Source of the DNA: Gnomoniopsis sp. IMI 355080 | Lineage: Eukaryota > Ascomycota > Sordariomycetes > Diaporthales > Gnomoniaceae | Assembly (NCBI GenBank): GCA_027946555.1 | Contig: JAPEVC010000004.1 | Location: 1 to 64,000 of the forward strand | Length of the DNA stretch: 64,000 nt | Direction: 5' to 3' | Part shown: one piece after another, positions 8,993-21,303 of the stretch | Layout of the letters: each line of letters starts with the position of its first letter | Position numbering within the stretch: the first letter of the stretch is position 1 | The notes under the pieces: model-generated | The model's input: only the letters and a program-made list of their open reading frames with translations | Databases searched by the model: none | Told to the model about the DNA's origin: nothing | Translations under genes and position numbers: made by a program

Positions 8993-11900
8993 CTAGAATA
9001 TCCACGCTTGGTCGTTTCAATGAAAAGCATCAATGCCAAAATCCTCAAATAGTACAGACAGGAAGAGAGGTGATGAATTATGAAGTGATGAGAAAGTACT
9101 AGGCTGCCAGTGCCGGTGGTTAAACGCAAAGTATGCTCATAATGTGGCGCACAAAAATACGACTTGCTGGAGTTGTGCGGCTCCCAAGGTCGCAAGTGAA
9201 GTAGTAGCCAAAGATACCTAGATATCAATCGTCGCGAACCTCCAGCTTAAATCCTCATCTGACTGTGGACCTTGTGGATGCGTCTTGTATAAACCTTGCG
9301 AGTGCATGCTGAAGATGAGACTAATGCAAAATTAATTGCCATCAACGTGAGCTTCCATGTCTGAGGCTCTTTGGAAGGTGGGCGGTGGCGGAAGTGCTTG
9401 GCCCGATACAGAAGCAACAGAGCGGATCAATCATCAGACGAATGGGTGGGGGGAGACAAATAATCGTCCGTAGGCCTAGTAAGCCTATATTTGTTCAACA
9501 GGTGGCGGAGCTATCACAAGCAACCTTGAAAGCTGAAAGGCCGTCCGAACGTCCCAGTATCACCAAGACAGCACACGTACTGGACAGGGTAGTATTGACC
9601 TATAGTTCTACCCTTGTCGAAACCGGTTCCATATACTATGTAATTAGAGGGGTCTAGAGTTTCTCCATTTTTCATGACATTTTGTCCCAGAGCATGAAAG
9701 CTAAGCAATAATATTGCCCGGGAGATCCCTTCGACTCGAGAAAACTATGCAGACATTTGCTTGAACATGATCCGCAAGTAGATGCTCGGCGAGGAACATC
9801 CCTTGGTTCGGCACGAAAGCTGTATTTGCCATGATAGACCTCATTCAAAAGCTGCCGGGTGCGCTCAGGTAACGCAGCCTCGCTTGAGTTGCTTGACTTG
9901 TGCGCCTTGCATGTTCGAAGAGACCACTTACATCGCACACGTTGCGTCACAAATCGGATCAGGCAATAGGTCACGTTCGTAATGAAACACAGTTACACAG
10001 ATTCGGATTTCTTTTGGTGACTCCATGTGGGCCGGTGCATTGGTCACATCGCCTAGATTAGCAACGTGAATACCGAGGGTCATCGGAAACTTTAAAGGTC
10101 TCTTGAACTGCTTCCCCGCAAACCCCACCCAATAACAGGCACAAAGAGCTCGGGAAGTTTCGACTTATTCTTTGTGGGGACTTCTTAGGTCCTATATGGG
10201 GTTCTATATGGTAAGGGATATGGCCTAAAAATATTGGATGACAAGTCTGGGGAAGCAGATCATCGCTCAGTGAACGACTCAGGTGGGGCCTTGAATTTGC
10301 CTCGAGCCTCAGAAATTGCTACGGTCTGGCTGAAACTACCTAGCAGAAGTCACAGGCCACGTGCGTGGATTGTGCCTAGGCAAATTACTCCGTCAATGTG
10401 TTTTTCGGGCACATGCAATCATGTGAGAATCTAGTTGTTCGAATTTGCTTGACACATTGTGGATCAAAAACATAGGCATTCCAGACTCAACACTGCTTAT
10501 GGCTTCTATGGCATGCAGGGCCGCGCAAGCAAAATGGTTCTTCTTGAATTCCGCTATGACCCAGCTATTGTGTGTCTGGTATATTGACCACTGTCCTTTG
10601 CAATCTCAAAGCGGACAATCTTAACCCAAATCCAGGGTGGTGAATATGACATGGCCTTGTTCCGTTCAGGAGTTCTAAGTCAACGTTGGGTCAGGGCTTT
10701 GGAGCTTATCTGTTACACAAGCGTTGCGATTGGGTGCTTTTCAAATTAGTTCCCGTTCGGGAACGTCAGGGAAACCTTAGTTTGACAGAAACTGGGAATT
10801 CCACAAGAGCCTCCATGTTCCCTACGATTCACGATACGAGTATATTATGTTCTTGTGCCGTTTGGGTTATGTGACATTTGTAACCTAAGACTAATCGAGA
10901 CCTGTGGTAGTGAACAATCGAAGAACTTGGCAGTCCATGCGAGGCATTTTGTAGGCCGTGGCAGGCTGCATGTGAAATTCCCTCATCGGCGTTCGTTAAT
11001 CTCAAATGCGGCGCTCGTCACTATTGCGGCTCCTTCGTCCCTCCCGAATGCAAAATCAGAATGGCTTAAACGCCTTCTCCCCTTCGTTAAAACCTGGACC
11101 CAGCGTTGCAGAACAAGAAACTCGGAAAAAGGAGAACAGAGTCCCAACTGACCAATGAAGCCGCCACAACAGTGATCGACCTAATCTACTACTGCGCAGA
11201 GTATAGGGCGCGGGTCAGGGATCTATCTACGTCTGCGTCACTGAGCCCAGGGCCCCAGAGCAATAATTGTATGGGAGAAATAAGTATCGCGATGCTGCCT
11301 GGACTGCCAACTTGTGTGTCTGATCCTTCGACACGAATTAATTGCACCGGCATAGAGTATCGGCAGAATTTTGGGAATATGAACAAGGGCCTAGCCGTGG
11401 ACTAGGGCCGCCCGTTGTATATGATTGTCCCAACCCCCACCCCTTTTGAATTGCGCATCGAGGAATCGTGCTTGTCGACTCATTTCGTCCTTTGCCATAT
11501 TCTCTGTAGTTTCATGGCCTGGACTGGGCACTTTTAGTGTGAGAGAACTCAAGCAGCGTGGACGGAGGGAGCACTCAGCAGTATGCTAGGTACCCATAGC
11601 TAAACTTCAATATAAAAAGCCAACAGTAGAGCGTTCATGGCAAAGCTGCCAGTAATTGTCAGACACAGTAGATAGATGAGTATTCAAGTAGCGAGATGCA
11701 CATCTGGACAAAATTTATCACCTTCACATCCAGCAAAGCCGTTTTACTCCGTGAATGTTGGTGTTTTCGCCTTCTCATTGGCATCGGTTGCGGACAGCCA
11801 CCTTCAAGGAAAACAGGTACATGTGCTCTCCTGTGTCATGACGACCAGTAATCCCGGGAAAGCTCTAATCAAATTGTTGAGAACCAGGCCCAAATCCGCT

Positions 11901-13052
11901 GACTTATGTTGCCCTCTCCCACCAACTATCGAAACAATAACGCAAACCAGGACAGCAACACCATCTAAAAGCGTCTTATCCTGTCCAAACCCTTGTTTCT
12001 TGCTGTCGTCTTTATATTTACCGATTTCTCTTGACGAATAGGAGTCTGTATTGAGTACTTAGGTACATTCATATCTTACACGTACTGTCGACTCTTGTCA
12101 TAATCTTGCCTCTTCTGTTGGGTTCTTTCCAGATCAACAGGCGACTGTGTCGATATGGTACTGCAGCATCTCCTTCTTCAGGCTCTGTGCTTGCTACGAA
12201 TACTTGCCCAGGTTGTGTTACCTAGGCAGATAGTCGACTTAGACCATATCGAAAAGATGAATACATTTTGTACACCATTCAAGTCCTTAGCAAGAAGAGA
12301 TACACCTATCTAAAGTACTCTGAACACATCCATGTGAGTTAGACCTTCCTCCTTTAACCAGATATCAACGAGAGGCTCTGGCTGTCCTTTACGCAGCACC
12401 GGCCTTTGCTCCTTGAGAGACGTATCCGGGGCAGCTCCCATCTAGTCAGTCTCATCTTCAAGAAATGTAACCTCTTCACTCGTGTCAAATTTCCAAGGTC
12501 GAAGCAGAATAGAATCCTAGTGGATCAGAAATTGCGGGAGCCGCCCCACGCCCTTGCACCGCATATATAGGGATCGTCGCGAAACGACGAAGCAGGATCA
12601 CGGAAACACCCGATAGCCTCTGCAGTCTGCTCGTCGGCATTCATAGGGATCAGAGGGAGCAGAGCCAGGGAAATGGCCTCATCGTGAAAGTCTTGCTTGA
12701 GAGCATGACTCAAACCTAGGTCGCGTCGCGCAGCTCCTTGAGCGGGAATCAGCGGAATTCTGAACTAAGTAGCTTATTCTACATTGAGCGGCTTACAGCT
12801 TTCCGGCTCTTGAACATGAGCCCTTGGCCACTTTTGTTCTGCTTACAATTGGAGGAATCTACGATTTCTAAGCAGCGCATGCGTGGTGTAGGCATGACGA
12901 ATCAAGATGCAGATCTGGCCGTGTGGTTGGCTGAGGTGTGATGATTGATTTGGAATCTGATTTTGCTTTTTGGCTAGCTACCTACCTTCCGCTATGCAGA
13001 TGGACTCTTAAGTGGATGACGATGACGCTGCTTCTGGGCATACCTAGGTAGG
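8993..13052. other. Gene-free region of about 4 kb
   Basis: The open frames here are short, overlap on both strands and show no family motif or convincing splice-linked chain. Seen by eye are a 7-bp-arm inverted repeat GTTCCCG-TT-CGGGAAC at 10749-10764, an ACCTAGGT palindrome at 12714-12721 and TACCTAGGTA at 13041-13050. It may hold decayed sequence, but I cannot identify a parent element. Confidence 0.5.
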
Positions 13053-13060
13053 TATATAAA
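13053..13060 (+). promoter_or_regulatory. TATA-like element upstream of the SDR gene
   Basis: TATATAAA lies 124 bp before the SDR start codon and directly after TACCTAGGTAGG, a sequence nearly repeated upstream of the NCS1 permease gene at 28003-28017. Confidence 0.45.
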
Positions 13061-13183
13061 GGTTGCCATGCTCCTGTTGGACAAAACCCAAATCTTTATG
13101 CAACGGCTGCTCGTATGACTACCCCCAGATAGACTGGCGTCATCTCACTCTCCGCCTCCATTCTCCACCAGCAGTGAAGCATC

Positions 13184-14039
13184 ATGGGCCCCACACCCAC
13201 CACCCTAAGCTTGACCGGCAAGGTCGCCATTGTCACAGGTGCTTCCCGCGGCATAGGTGCCGGCATCGCCATGAGCCTGGCCGAGCGCGGTGCAAAGGTG
13301 AGGAAATAGACCTCTCAGACCTCCCCCGCCCCCCCTGGTCAAGATAGACGGACAAGACAGCTCACGACATCCCTAGCTCACGCTCGTCTACACGTCCGAA
13401 AGCAGCACCACTCTGACGGATGCTCTCGCGGACAAGATCAGAAACCTGGGAACCGGTGCGCAGGCCATCACTGTGCGCGCGGACTCACGCGACCTATCAT
13501 CCCCGAGCAAGATTGTGTCCGAGACCAGGGCCGCTTTTGGCGACACCATCGACATACTGGTTAACAACGCCGCCCACGGCGATGCGAAACTGCCTCTCGA
13601 GAAGATTGACCTGGACGCCTTCAATCTCTATTTCGAAACCAACGTTCGCGGGCCTCTGTTTCTCGCGCAGGCGGTGCAGCCCCACTTGCCGCCACGCGGA
13701 GGACGCATCATTTTCATCACTTCCATCGGCGCGCAGCTCGGTTTGGCTGAGTTGGGCCTCTACAACGCCACCAAGGGTGCGCTCAACTCGTTGACGCACA
13801 CTTTGTCCAACGAGCTCGCCCCCAAGGGCCATACGGTCAATGCCGTGGCGCCGGGCCCTGTCGAGTCGGATATGTTCCGGAAGTTGCCGCAGGAGGTTAT
13901 CGATTCGGTGCTCAGTCAGGTACCGGTGGGGCGCATCGGCACGCCGGACGACATTGGGTCTGTTGTAGGCTTCTTGGCTGAGGAGCAAAGCCGATGGGTG
14001 ACGGGTCAAATCCTGAACATCTCGGGAGGAATGCTTTGA
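13184..14039 (+). CDS. Short-chain dehydrogenase/reductase (3-oxoacyl-ACP reductase-like)
   Basis: There are two exons (13184-13297 and 13377-14039). The donor is GTGAGG and the acceptor CCCTAG, and the join reads ERGAK-LTLVYTS in phase. The 258-residue product is a classical SDR. It has the nucleotide-binding TGASRGIG at about residues 19-26, the NNAA strand motif (LVNNAAHG), the catalytic Ser in FITSIGAQ and the YxxxK in LYNATKGAL. The APGPVESDM loop is also present. It resembles the FabG/versicolorin-reductase-like group, acting on a small ketone or alcohol with NADP(H). The substrate cannot be inferred, as no biosynthetic partners are adjacent. It lies isolated between two gene-free regions, about 4 kb from the aminomuconate cluster, so membership there is unsupported. 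Confidence 0.9.
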
Positions 14040-16639
14040 TATGTACAGGATCAAGATAGGCATGACGGGGAGAAGTGCGCCACGCGTAGGCTTCTTATCC
14101 TCGCGAGACGCCAATTCTGAACTCATGACCCTGTTTTTTCAGAGATCTGCCTAATATGTAGACTTCGTAGGTGGAATCTGCTCCAGCTGTCAGGAGATCT
14201 TGCTTCTTCGTATGAATGTTGTCTTCCGAGTTGCATTGAAAAACCGTACGCCTAATTACTCACAAGAGGGGCATGTCTGTTCTAACTTATCTGGTGTTTT
14301 CACAGACTTTCGAAGCAAGCATTTGTCTGATGGTGTGTGGGTCGTTACTTTCACTAACTGCGGCGTGAACAATGATAGACCTGTCTTTGCTGAGAGGAGG
14401 TGCCTTCTTCTGCAGATAGGCCCAGGCGAGATTATGGACGTTGGCCATGAGCACCTGGGAAGAACTTTGCCAGACGTATACCACAGACAGCGTTCCACCT
14501 CTATATCACAGAAGATGTCGGGAGACTTTCGGTTGTCTTGACCATTGTGTAATATTGTTGATCAGCATAGTATCCAATTCTTTATGCTGGCTCGGATCTG
14601 TTTCGACGGCGAACCCGAAATCATCATATCGTTCCCGTTGAGCCGAGATCGCGTACTGGTGGCAGCTGTAGCTACTGAGATGTTATTTCTCGGCCTGGAC
14701 GAAACGGGATGAGCTTGGGCAACGGTAAACTCACGTTGTGCTGGTGGTCAGTGTCGTCGCGCGACGTGGACTGAGTGCCTGTCACACAAGTGTGCGCGTT
14801 CATGGAAGAGGAGTGATCACTTCCCAAATTAAAAATAGACTCGATATCACTCATGCAACCATGTTTGATTACACCAACTGCCCAGGTGATGAGTGGACAG
14901 CAAGAAGTGGCGCAGGGCTTTGTGGTCAGACTCTGTCTTGTTAGCGGTGTTGACTGCCACCCGTAGACATTACGCCACTTCACGATTGTCCCCATTTGAA
15001 ATAAGCAGATACGTGACTTTTTTCGGCATCATTTTCGACTCTTTCTTGCGTCAATCCCGGCACCAAAGAACCCTCTTCCGAAGTTACATGCCCTAGCAAG
15101 CTTTAGCCTTTGTCTGATCCACTTCCTCGTTTGCGCCGGGACGTATGTGGAGGAGCGAGTAATCCTCTTCTCCCAACAGTCTTCTTGGCCCCTCCAGCTC
15201 GAACTGTGTTCGATGGAGACCAGTTGTCATTCACGTCACGTCACTTATAGCAGGTTCCGACTCCTCGGCGCTGCTAATGGGGGAGTTGCGCTTCCTCACA
15301 GGTCAGGACTAGTGCCATCCTCGACGCAAGCAGCAACGCCTACCTAGGTAATACTCATCCACGTGGGATACGCTAGGTTAAGCCAATCCAGCATTTATAG
15401 CTCCAGGAAGCTGGAGAACGTGTTGTCCTCATGGAGAGTGTGCTAGCGATCTCACCAGGTCTCATAGAGGCCCTGGTAGGAAAGCTCGTTCTTGTCGGAA
15501 TGTCTAAATATGTACTCTCTTTCTAGATCCCCGGGACGCGAAGCTTGTAAGGAGTAATATAGCTTGACAATGCTTCGAGGACCGACGGGTTGATAAGATA
15601 TTTTTCAGTGATGTAGTGAACCTGCGCATATTGCCTGTGTGTATTCTTGGGCTCAAGGTCTATCTTTTCTTAGCAGGGTTATGTCTGCATCATAAGCCCT
15701 GTTTTGTGGCTTTATAGGCCTAAATTAGAGCCCTGACTTCCAAGGCCGGCGGGCTAAGGCGCGGTGACCCCTCCCCCCTTTTCTTTTCATGGACGCGGGC
15801 GGTGAAGCCTGAGTACACGATTCTATACAAAATTCAAATGTGTTGATTTATGAATTCTTTGCTATATGTGACCTTCGCAGGCTTCTTTTACTAGATCCTA
15901 TGATTACTTTGGTATATTCAGATGCCAATTCTCGACGACTTCGTCTACTGCACGGCGGTTGTTCAAATATTCGCGGGGTTTACCTAATACTTTAACGAGT
16001 TCACAGGTCAACGGGCGAGATCAGCCGATTTTGATGCGCAAAATAGACCTGTCAAATATACTTTCATCCTATGAGGTGGTCTGGGTGGAGACAAACGTCG
16101 AATAAAACCTCGTCCGAGTTGTTTTCACCTAGGCAGCTAGGACTTGAGGTTCACAATTCCGGTCTTACTGGGGTTCAGTTGATCACCCGGTAGCGTGTAA
16201 ATTCAAGGTTAGTAGGTAACGTAAAATGGCCTACTCCACTGGCCCCTGGAAGTCATGGAGTAATGTATGAGACAATCGCCCCTCTGCCTTGCGACCTGCC
16301 ACCTGCACGTAGAAGTTTACTGGGTGCTTGACTCAGAAAGATCTGTAAACATGTAAATGCTTCTGTGCAGAGTGTCCATTCCATAAAGTGCTGTGCTCCG
16401 GAGCTAGAGCTGCGGAACTCAGGGGCGAGCCGTTGAGCGTTGTATGTGACCGGCGATGCGATTAACGCCGACCTCATTGTGGGTCGAATGGATTCATTGC
16501 CTAGGTCACGCTACCGCTCAGCCGGTTTAATTTGTGATTTATATTAATCTGGTCGTAATCCCGTTTTCTATAGTCCTTCACTCCGAATAGTATGGATTCA
16601 GGTAGTCAATAAGCGCATATCCTTCCGTCGCGTTCGAAA
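14040..16639. other. Gene-free region of about 2.6 kb
   Basis: Only short, unlinked open frames are seen, none with recognisable domains. TACCTAGGTA occurs at 15341-15350. No terminal repeats or transposase motifs were found by eye. Confidence 0.5.
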
Positions 16640-17417
16640 ATGCTCTCCCGGATCGCCCTCACTGTCGCCCTTGCGGCGCGCGCCTGTGCTGCCGCAACGA
16701 CGAACACCACGCTGCCATCTTTGACCGTCCCGTCGTGTCCGAGCAAGGGCTATCTGAGCTATGATCTGACCAGTCCGGACCGTGTGGCCTTCCCATATAC
16801 TGCGGTCGAGCTCTGCTATGATGAAAGCGTACTTCATATCGACTTTCTGGCATACAACGAGACCAGCTTTTTCTACAATTCCACTTACACGACGAATGGG
16901 GACATATACAATTATGAGGTCATGGAGGTATTCATGGCCAAAGGCACGAGTGACCCGAAGACATATTTAGAATTCGAGGTGGCTCCCAACAACGTCACTT
17001 TCCAGGTATGCACAGGTAGTCTGCGCAAATGTGTCAAGAATTGCTTGGACATAGAGAAGGGACTTTCCGAAGCACCTCACTAATAGTTCTCAGGGCTTTA
17101 TCTATAACCCCTCCACCAACAGGAGCGACGGTGCAGCCTTCGACACGTTCCTGTTTCCCACACCCATCGCAGACGGCCTGATAGCCAACACGACGTTGGA
17201 CAAGGCGGCCGAGACCTGGTTTTCATCCGTTCAAATCCCATTGGCTCTATTCAACGTTGACGCGACGACTGTAGCTGGTACACAGTGGAGGATGAATTTC
17301 TTTCGCATTACCACTTCGCCCGAGACCTTTCCCACTCGCGTCTCTGGGGCCTGGAGTCCTACACCGGATAACAACCTGCACAACACCCCTTACTTTGGAT
17401 ATGTGGAATTTGTTTAG
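16640..17417 (+). CDS. Secreted CBM9-like (carbohydrate-binding family 9-type) protein
   Basis: There are two exons (16640-17005 and 17094-17417); the 88-nt intron is GTATGC...TCTCAG. The product is 229 residues. A signal peptide is evident (MLSRIALTVALAARACAAA), followed by several N-glycosylation sequons (NTT, NET, NST, NVT). The C-terminal part, with QWRMNFFRI, GAWSPT and PYFGYVEF, matches the CBM9-like beta-sandwich of fungal secreted proteins in which a lone domain makes up the protein. The predicted role is extracellular carbohydrate binding or an unknown wall-associated function. No catalytic domain is present. Confidence is high for secretion and moderate for the domain name. Confidence 0.72.
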
Positions 17418-17822
17418 GCTGGGGATTGAGGTGCTGTTTTGTCTTTTAGCAATGCGTCTAGAATTTGAGTCGCTTGCGCCGGCTGCGCTACCTACCGGTC
17501 TCCTATGTAGATATGCACGGAAAGGCGGTACATAGTCTAATTGGACCTCTTGCGAGTCGCTGAAGCTGAATTCCCAAGTGTGCTATTACGGCTTAGGTCT
17601 CCTTTGTAGTAAAGACTGATAATCCAGTGGTTATTAAGTAGCAGTAAGATATTGTAAACGCATATACCGCCTTGATTGCGGGTATGCGCGAACACACTTG
17701 TGACACATTTTGCATTCCTTAGATGCCTTTTACTAATTCTTCGCATTCATTGAATATTTCTTGTTTCCAGGATATTGTCTGTTTCCAGAGCACAAAAAAT
17801 CTCTACTTTGGGTGGGGAAAAC
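17418..17822. other. Intergenic region between the CBM9-like gene and tRNA-Asn
   Basis: This stretch of about 400 bp holds the 3' end of the CBM9-like gene. No coding signal was seen. Confidence 0.5.
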
Positions 17823-17827
17823 AAAAA
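17823..17827 (-). terminator. RNA polymerase III terminator of tRNA-Asn
   Basis: A run of five T residues on the minus strand lies 5 nt past the tRNA 3' end, as expected for Pol III termination. Confidence 0.7.
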
Positions 17828-17832
17828 GAGAA

Positions 17833-17919
17833 CTCTCTCGGAAAGGCTCGAACTTTCAACCTCTCGATGTACTGGTGTGCTTAACAGTCGAACGCGCTTG
17901 CCAATTGCGCCACGAGAGA
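17833..17919 (-). tRNA. tRNA-Asn (anticodon GTT) with a 13-nt intron
   Basis: The 87-nt gene folds by eye into a full cloverleaf. The 7-bp acceptor stem is TCTCTCG/CGAGAGA and the D stem GCGC/GCGC. The anticodon stem is TTCGA/TCGAG (one G-T pair) and the T stem GAAAG/CTTTC with loop TTCGAGC. The discriminator base is G. The anticodon loop reads CTGTTA(A), so the anticodon is GTT (17883-17885 on the complement). A 13-nt intron (17869-17881) sits in the canonical position, one base 3' of the anticodon. Confidence 0.95.
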
Positions 17920-18901
17920 TGATGCACATCACCCAGAACAGTTTAATTATATACCAATTCTCAAGCCTCAGTGCTCGCCGATGAACCGCAAGCATTGATA
18001 ATGACAAGCTACACGACTTCTCATCTTTTGCCAGAAGTCTTTGGGTATTGTCATCTAACGAAAATTTCGTGCATATCCCAAATCAACACACCACCACAAG
18101 CCGGGCATCACCAAAGCCACCCGGCCGAAAGAGAAGCAGGTAGAATGTGGACGGAGAAAAGTAGCAAACGGGATAGTTAGAAATGCTTGTTTATCAATCA
18201 TTGACCGTGTATTTCGCTAGCCCCTCGGAGAATAGCAGAAGAATAGATCAAATGATAAAAAACCAAAGATCGTATTAAAACTTGAGCCGACCTATATTGC
18301 CCAGATGTCATTAATGTGTCTTAGGCAAAAATTCAACAAGTTGCTGCATTGAAATCTTAGTTGACCCTTCGCTTTCCACTCCGCATTCTGACAAAAGTTC
18401 TTGTGGGCCTTTTGAAGCTGTGATGAGGTTTCCCTTTGTCGTGAGATTTTCGTTTGTTGAATGAAGCTGCGCCACCTTTCTTTGTCCTAAGAGAATCCTT
18501 CACCGCTATCTCCAGCTGTACTGTATTTTGTGCTGCTAGCTCCGAATAAGGCAATTAATCCATTTCCTGGAGAGGATCAAGCTAAGGCCAAAGATGGAAA
18601 GGTTTTGGGCTGCCTACTACGCTGAACCAATTTGAACTTCTTCAAAATCATAGCTGTCTTTGAAAAACAACAAGGTTTGACTCTGTTCGATTCAGTGGCT
18701 GTGGGACGACGCTAATTCCATGGTTCTTATGATTGACTGTTTAGCACACTTTTGAACATACCCACGATTGGCATAAAAACCCTCTCAGTTCGCCTAATTT
18801 GATGCTCAATAGTATCGAATCCCAAGCAATGCCTGTCCGCTCGCGATTACACTGACAGACACACATCTCCATTGATACGCTGAAAAGACCACAGAACGAA
18901 C
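17920..18901. other. Intergenic region upstream of the vWA-Vint gene
   Basis: About 1 kb without a supported gene. It should contain the promoter of the vWA-Vint gene. The weak open frames lack motifs. Confidence 0.5.
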
Positions 18902-21303
18902 ATGGTAAGATCTATTCGGCGAAGACAGACGGGATAAGTACTGATATAGACCTTGTGCAGACTAGAATCCAGCCTGTCTATAGGCCAATTGGGGGAGACG
19001 ATGGGGCTGCTCCTCCAGCTTACACAGCTGCACATGCGCTGCCACAGACAGTAACTGACGTGGAAGACGCCAAAGTCGAAATTCGGCCATTGCTTGACAA
19101 AAAGGAATTGATCGTCACAGTTCAGCCACCCCATGTTCCACAAAACAACGAGCTTTCACACACTCCTTGCGATATCGTATTAGTCATTGACGTATCTGGG
19201 AGTATGGCCGCCGAGGCGCTGATCCCAGGAAGTTCCGATCAAGAGTCAACAGGATTGTCTGTCCTCGATCTTGTCAAGCATGCTTGTCGTACCATCTTGT
19301 CAACGCTGAACGAGGGCGACCGACTGGCGATCATCACGTTCTCCAACAACGCAAGACAGATTCAGGAATTGACCGTCATGAACGATGCCAACAAAAAGAT
19401 AGCAGAGGAGAACATCGAAAAGATGTACGTCCAAGGCGCTACGAATCTTTGGGCCGGACTCAGGAAAGGCATCGAGTGCTTGAGCAGTCAAGAGAACACC
19501 AGCCGCGTGCCTGCTGTCATGCTCCTGACCGATGGTATCCCTAACCACATGTGTCCTCCTGCAGGATATGTGCCGGCATTGAGGACAATGGGCAACATCA
19601 GACCAACAATCCACACCTTTGGTTTTGGCTACAAATTGAGATCGGGATTGCTTAAATCTATCGCGGAACTTGGACGAGGAAATTACTCGTTCATCCCGGA
19701 CGCAGGCATGATTGGCACAGTTTTCGTCCACGCCGTGGCTCATCTACAGTCGACTTTTGCTACGAATGCAGTGCTGAACCTGGTCTACCCTGACCACATC
19801 ACCATTGAGCAAACTGCAGGACCAACAGTTGACCAACAGGAGCCGCGACATGTTGCGGGGAGCCAAGCCTATTATTTGGCAATATCTCTGGGAAACATTC
19901 AGTATGGCCAGTCTCGCGACGTCTTCCTGCGTTGGAAGAGCGACGACCATAATCAGGCAAAGGACGATATGATATCCATCGAAGTCAGCCTCGATTACAA
20001 TAGGGGACAGGGGACGTGTTCGACTTGCAGAGCCCGCTTCAATGCATCCGATTTACCCTTCACTCCCGCCGAGATAGCATACCATGTATCGCGACACGAG
20101 ATTCTTGCATTTTTGGCTTCTCTCTACCCGATCGATCCCCTGGGCGAGCACCGCACATGTATCCCAACGAGTGGTTCCGTTGATAAATCTCTGCGACAAA
20201 ACCAAGAGGAACTTCGCCACCTCGCAGCCAATATCCCAGCCGCCAAGTTCTCAAACGACTCGCAGTGTGGCTCCCTCGTAAAAGATCTCATCAGCCCCGA
20301 GCCCTTCGGTCAGATTTCACTGGCACTCTCCAAACGAGAGTACTTCGAACGCTGGGGTCAGCACTACCTTCTCTCGATCCATGGCGCTCACGCACACCAG
20401 CTTTGTAATAGCTTCAAGGACCCCGGCCCTTTGCAGTACGGTGTCAACTCGCCTTTATTCATCAAGTGTCGCAACGTCCTCAATGAAGCTTTCGATAATC
20501 TTCCGCCACCAACTCCAAGTATCTTGCCGGTCTCTACAACACAGATATCTTCGCAAAATCTTCATGGACAAGTGTCATTCAGGCGGTTCAAAAGAACCAG
20601 GAAAATGGACTCGCCCGAGTTCGACATCTCAGGACCAGATGGTGGCGACCTCCTCCGCTCGCAGGCTCCCGCGACTATGCATGATGGTCGCAGGTTTAGG
20701 CTGACGGACTCGATGCGTGACTGGAATGACCCATCGGCTCCGTGCTTCGCCGGGCGCGCACTGGTCACGCTTGCCAAGGGCACCAAGATTCGGATCTCGA
20801 CTTTACGGGAGGGCATGAGTGTAGCCACACCCATGGGACCGAGGATTGTGGCGGCGGTGCTGGTAACGCCGGTAAAAAGACTGGAGATGGTCAGGTTGCA
20901 GGGCGTGCTTGTTACACCGTGGCACCCTGTGGCTATATCCAGTGGGGTCATTGGCAGCGACAAGAGCAGTACTATTTGGTTGTTCCCATGCCGTGCCAGC
21001 CGGGACAGGGTGACTTACTCGGGCTGCATCTACTCAGTTCTTCTAGGTGGGGACCGGAACACCGCTTCCCACGCAATAATGCTTGGAGGGGGCCCACATG
21101 TCTTGCCTTTCTGGGGAGTTACACTGGGTCATGGCATTCTTACCGGTCCGGATGTCAGGGCTCATCGTTTCTTTGGTGACTACATGCGTGTGGTCAAAAA
21201 TCTGAACAGGCTTCACACCCTGACTGACAAGCGCATCGTCACAGGTGGTACTCAAAGGAGCCCAAAGTCTGGTCTGATATGTGGCTTCAAGGCATATACT
21301 TAA
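18902..21303 (+). CDS. vWA-Vint protein: von Willebrand A domain plus Hint (hedgehog/intein-like) domain
   Basis: The product is about 781 residues. The vWA domain (about 60-250) has the MIDAS motif DVSGSM, a Thr in GATNLW and LLTDGIPN. A middle Vwaint-like part follows. The C-terminal Hint/Vint domain (about 590-750) starts at the nucleophilic Cys of APCFAGRALV. It contains REGMSVATPMGPR and TPWHPV, and ends with TLGHGI and HRFFGDY. This architecture is known in fungi and ciliates (Pfam Vwaint and Vint). The Hint fold suggests thioester-type self-processing at the Cys, but the function is unestablished. No in-frame ATG precedes the vWA core, because the open frame begins with GTG. ATG 18902-18904 followed by GTAAGA and a 56-nt intron ending in TGCAG at 18960 restores the frame, so the start codon would be an exon by itself. 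Confidence 0.88.

Noticed and set aside
10749..10764. GTTCCCGTTCGGGAAC inverted repeat as a terminator or operator
   Set aside because: It lies far from any gene, and a single 7-bp-arm palindrome is not enough evidence for function.
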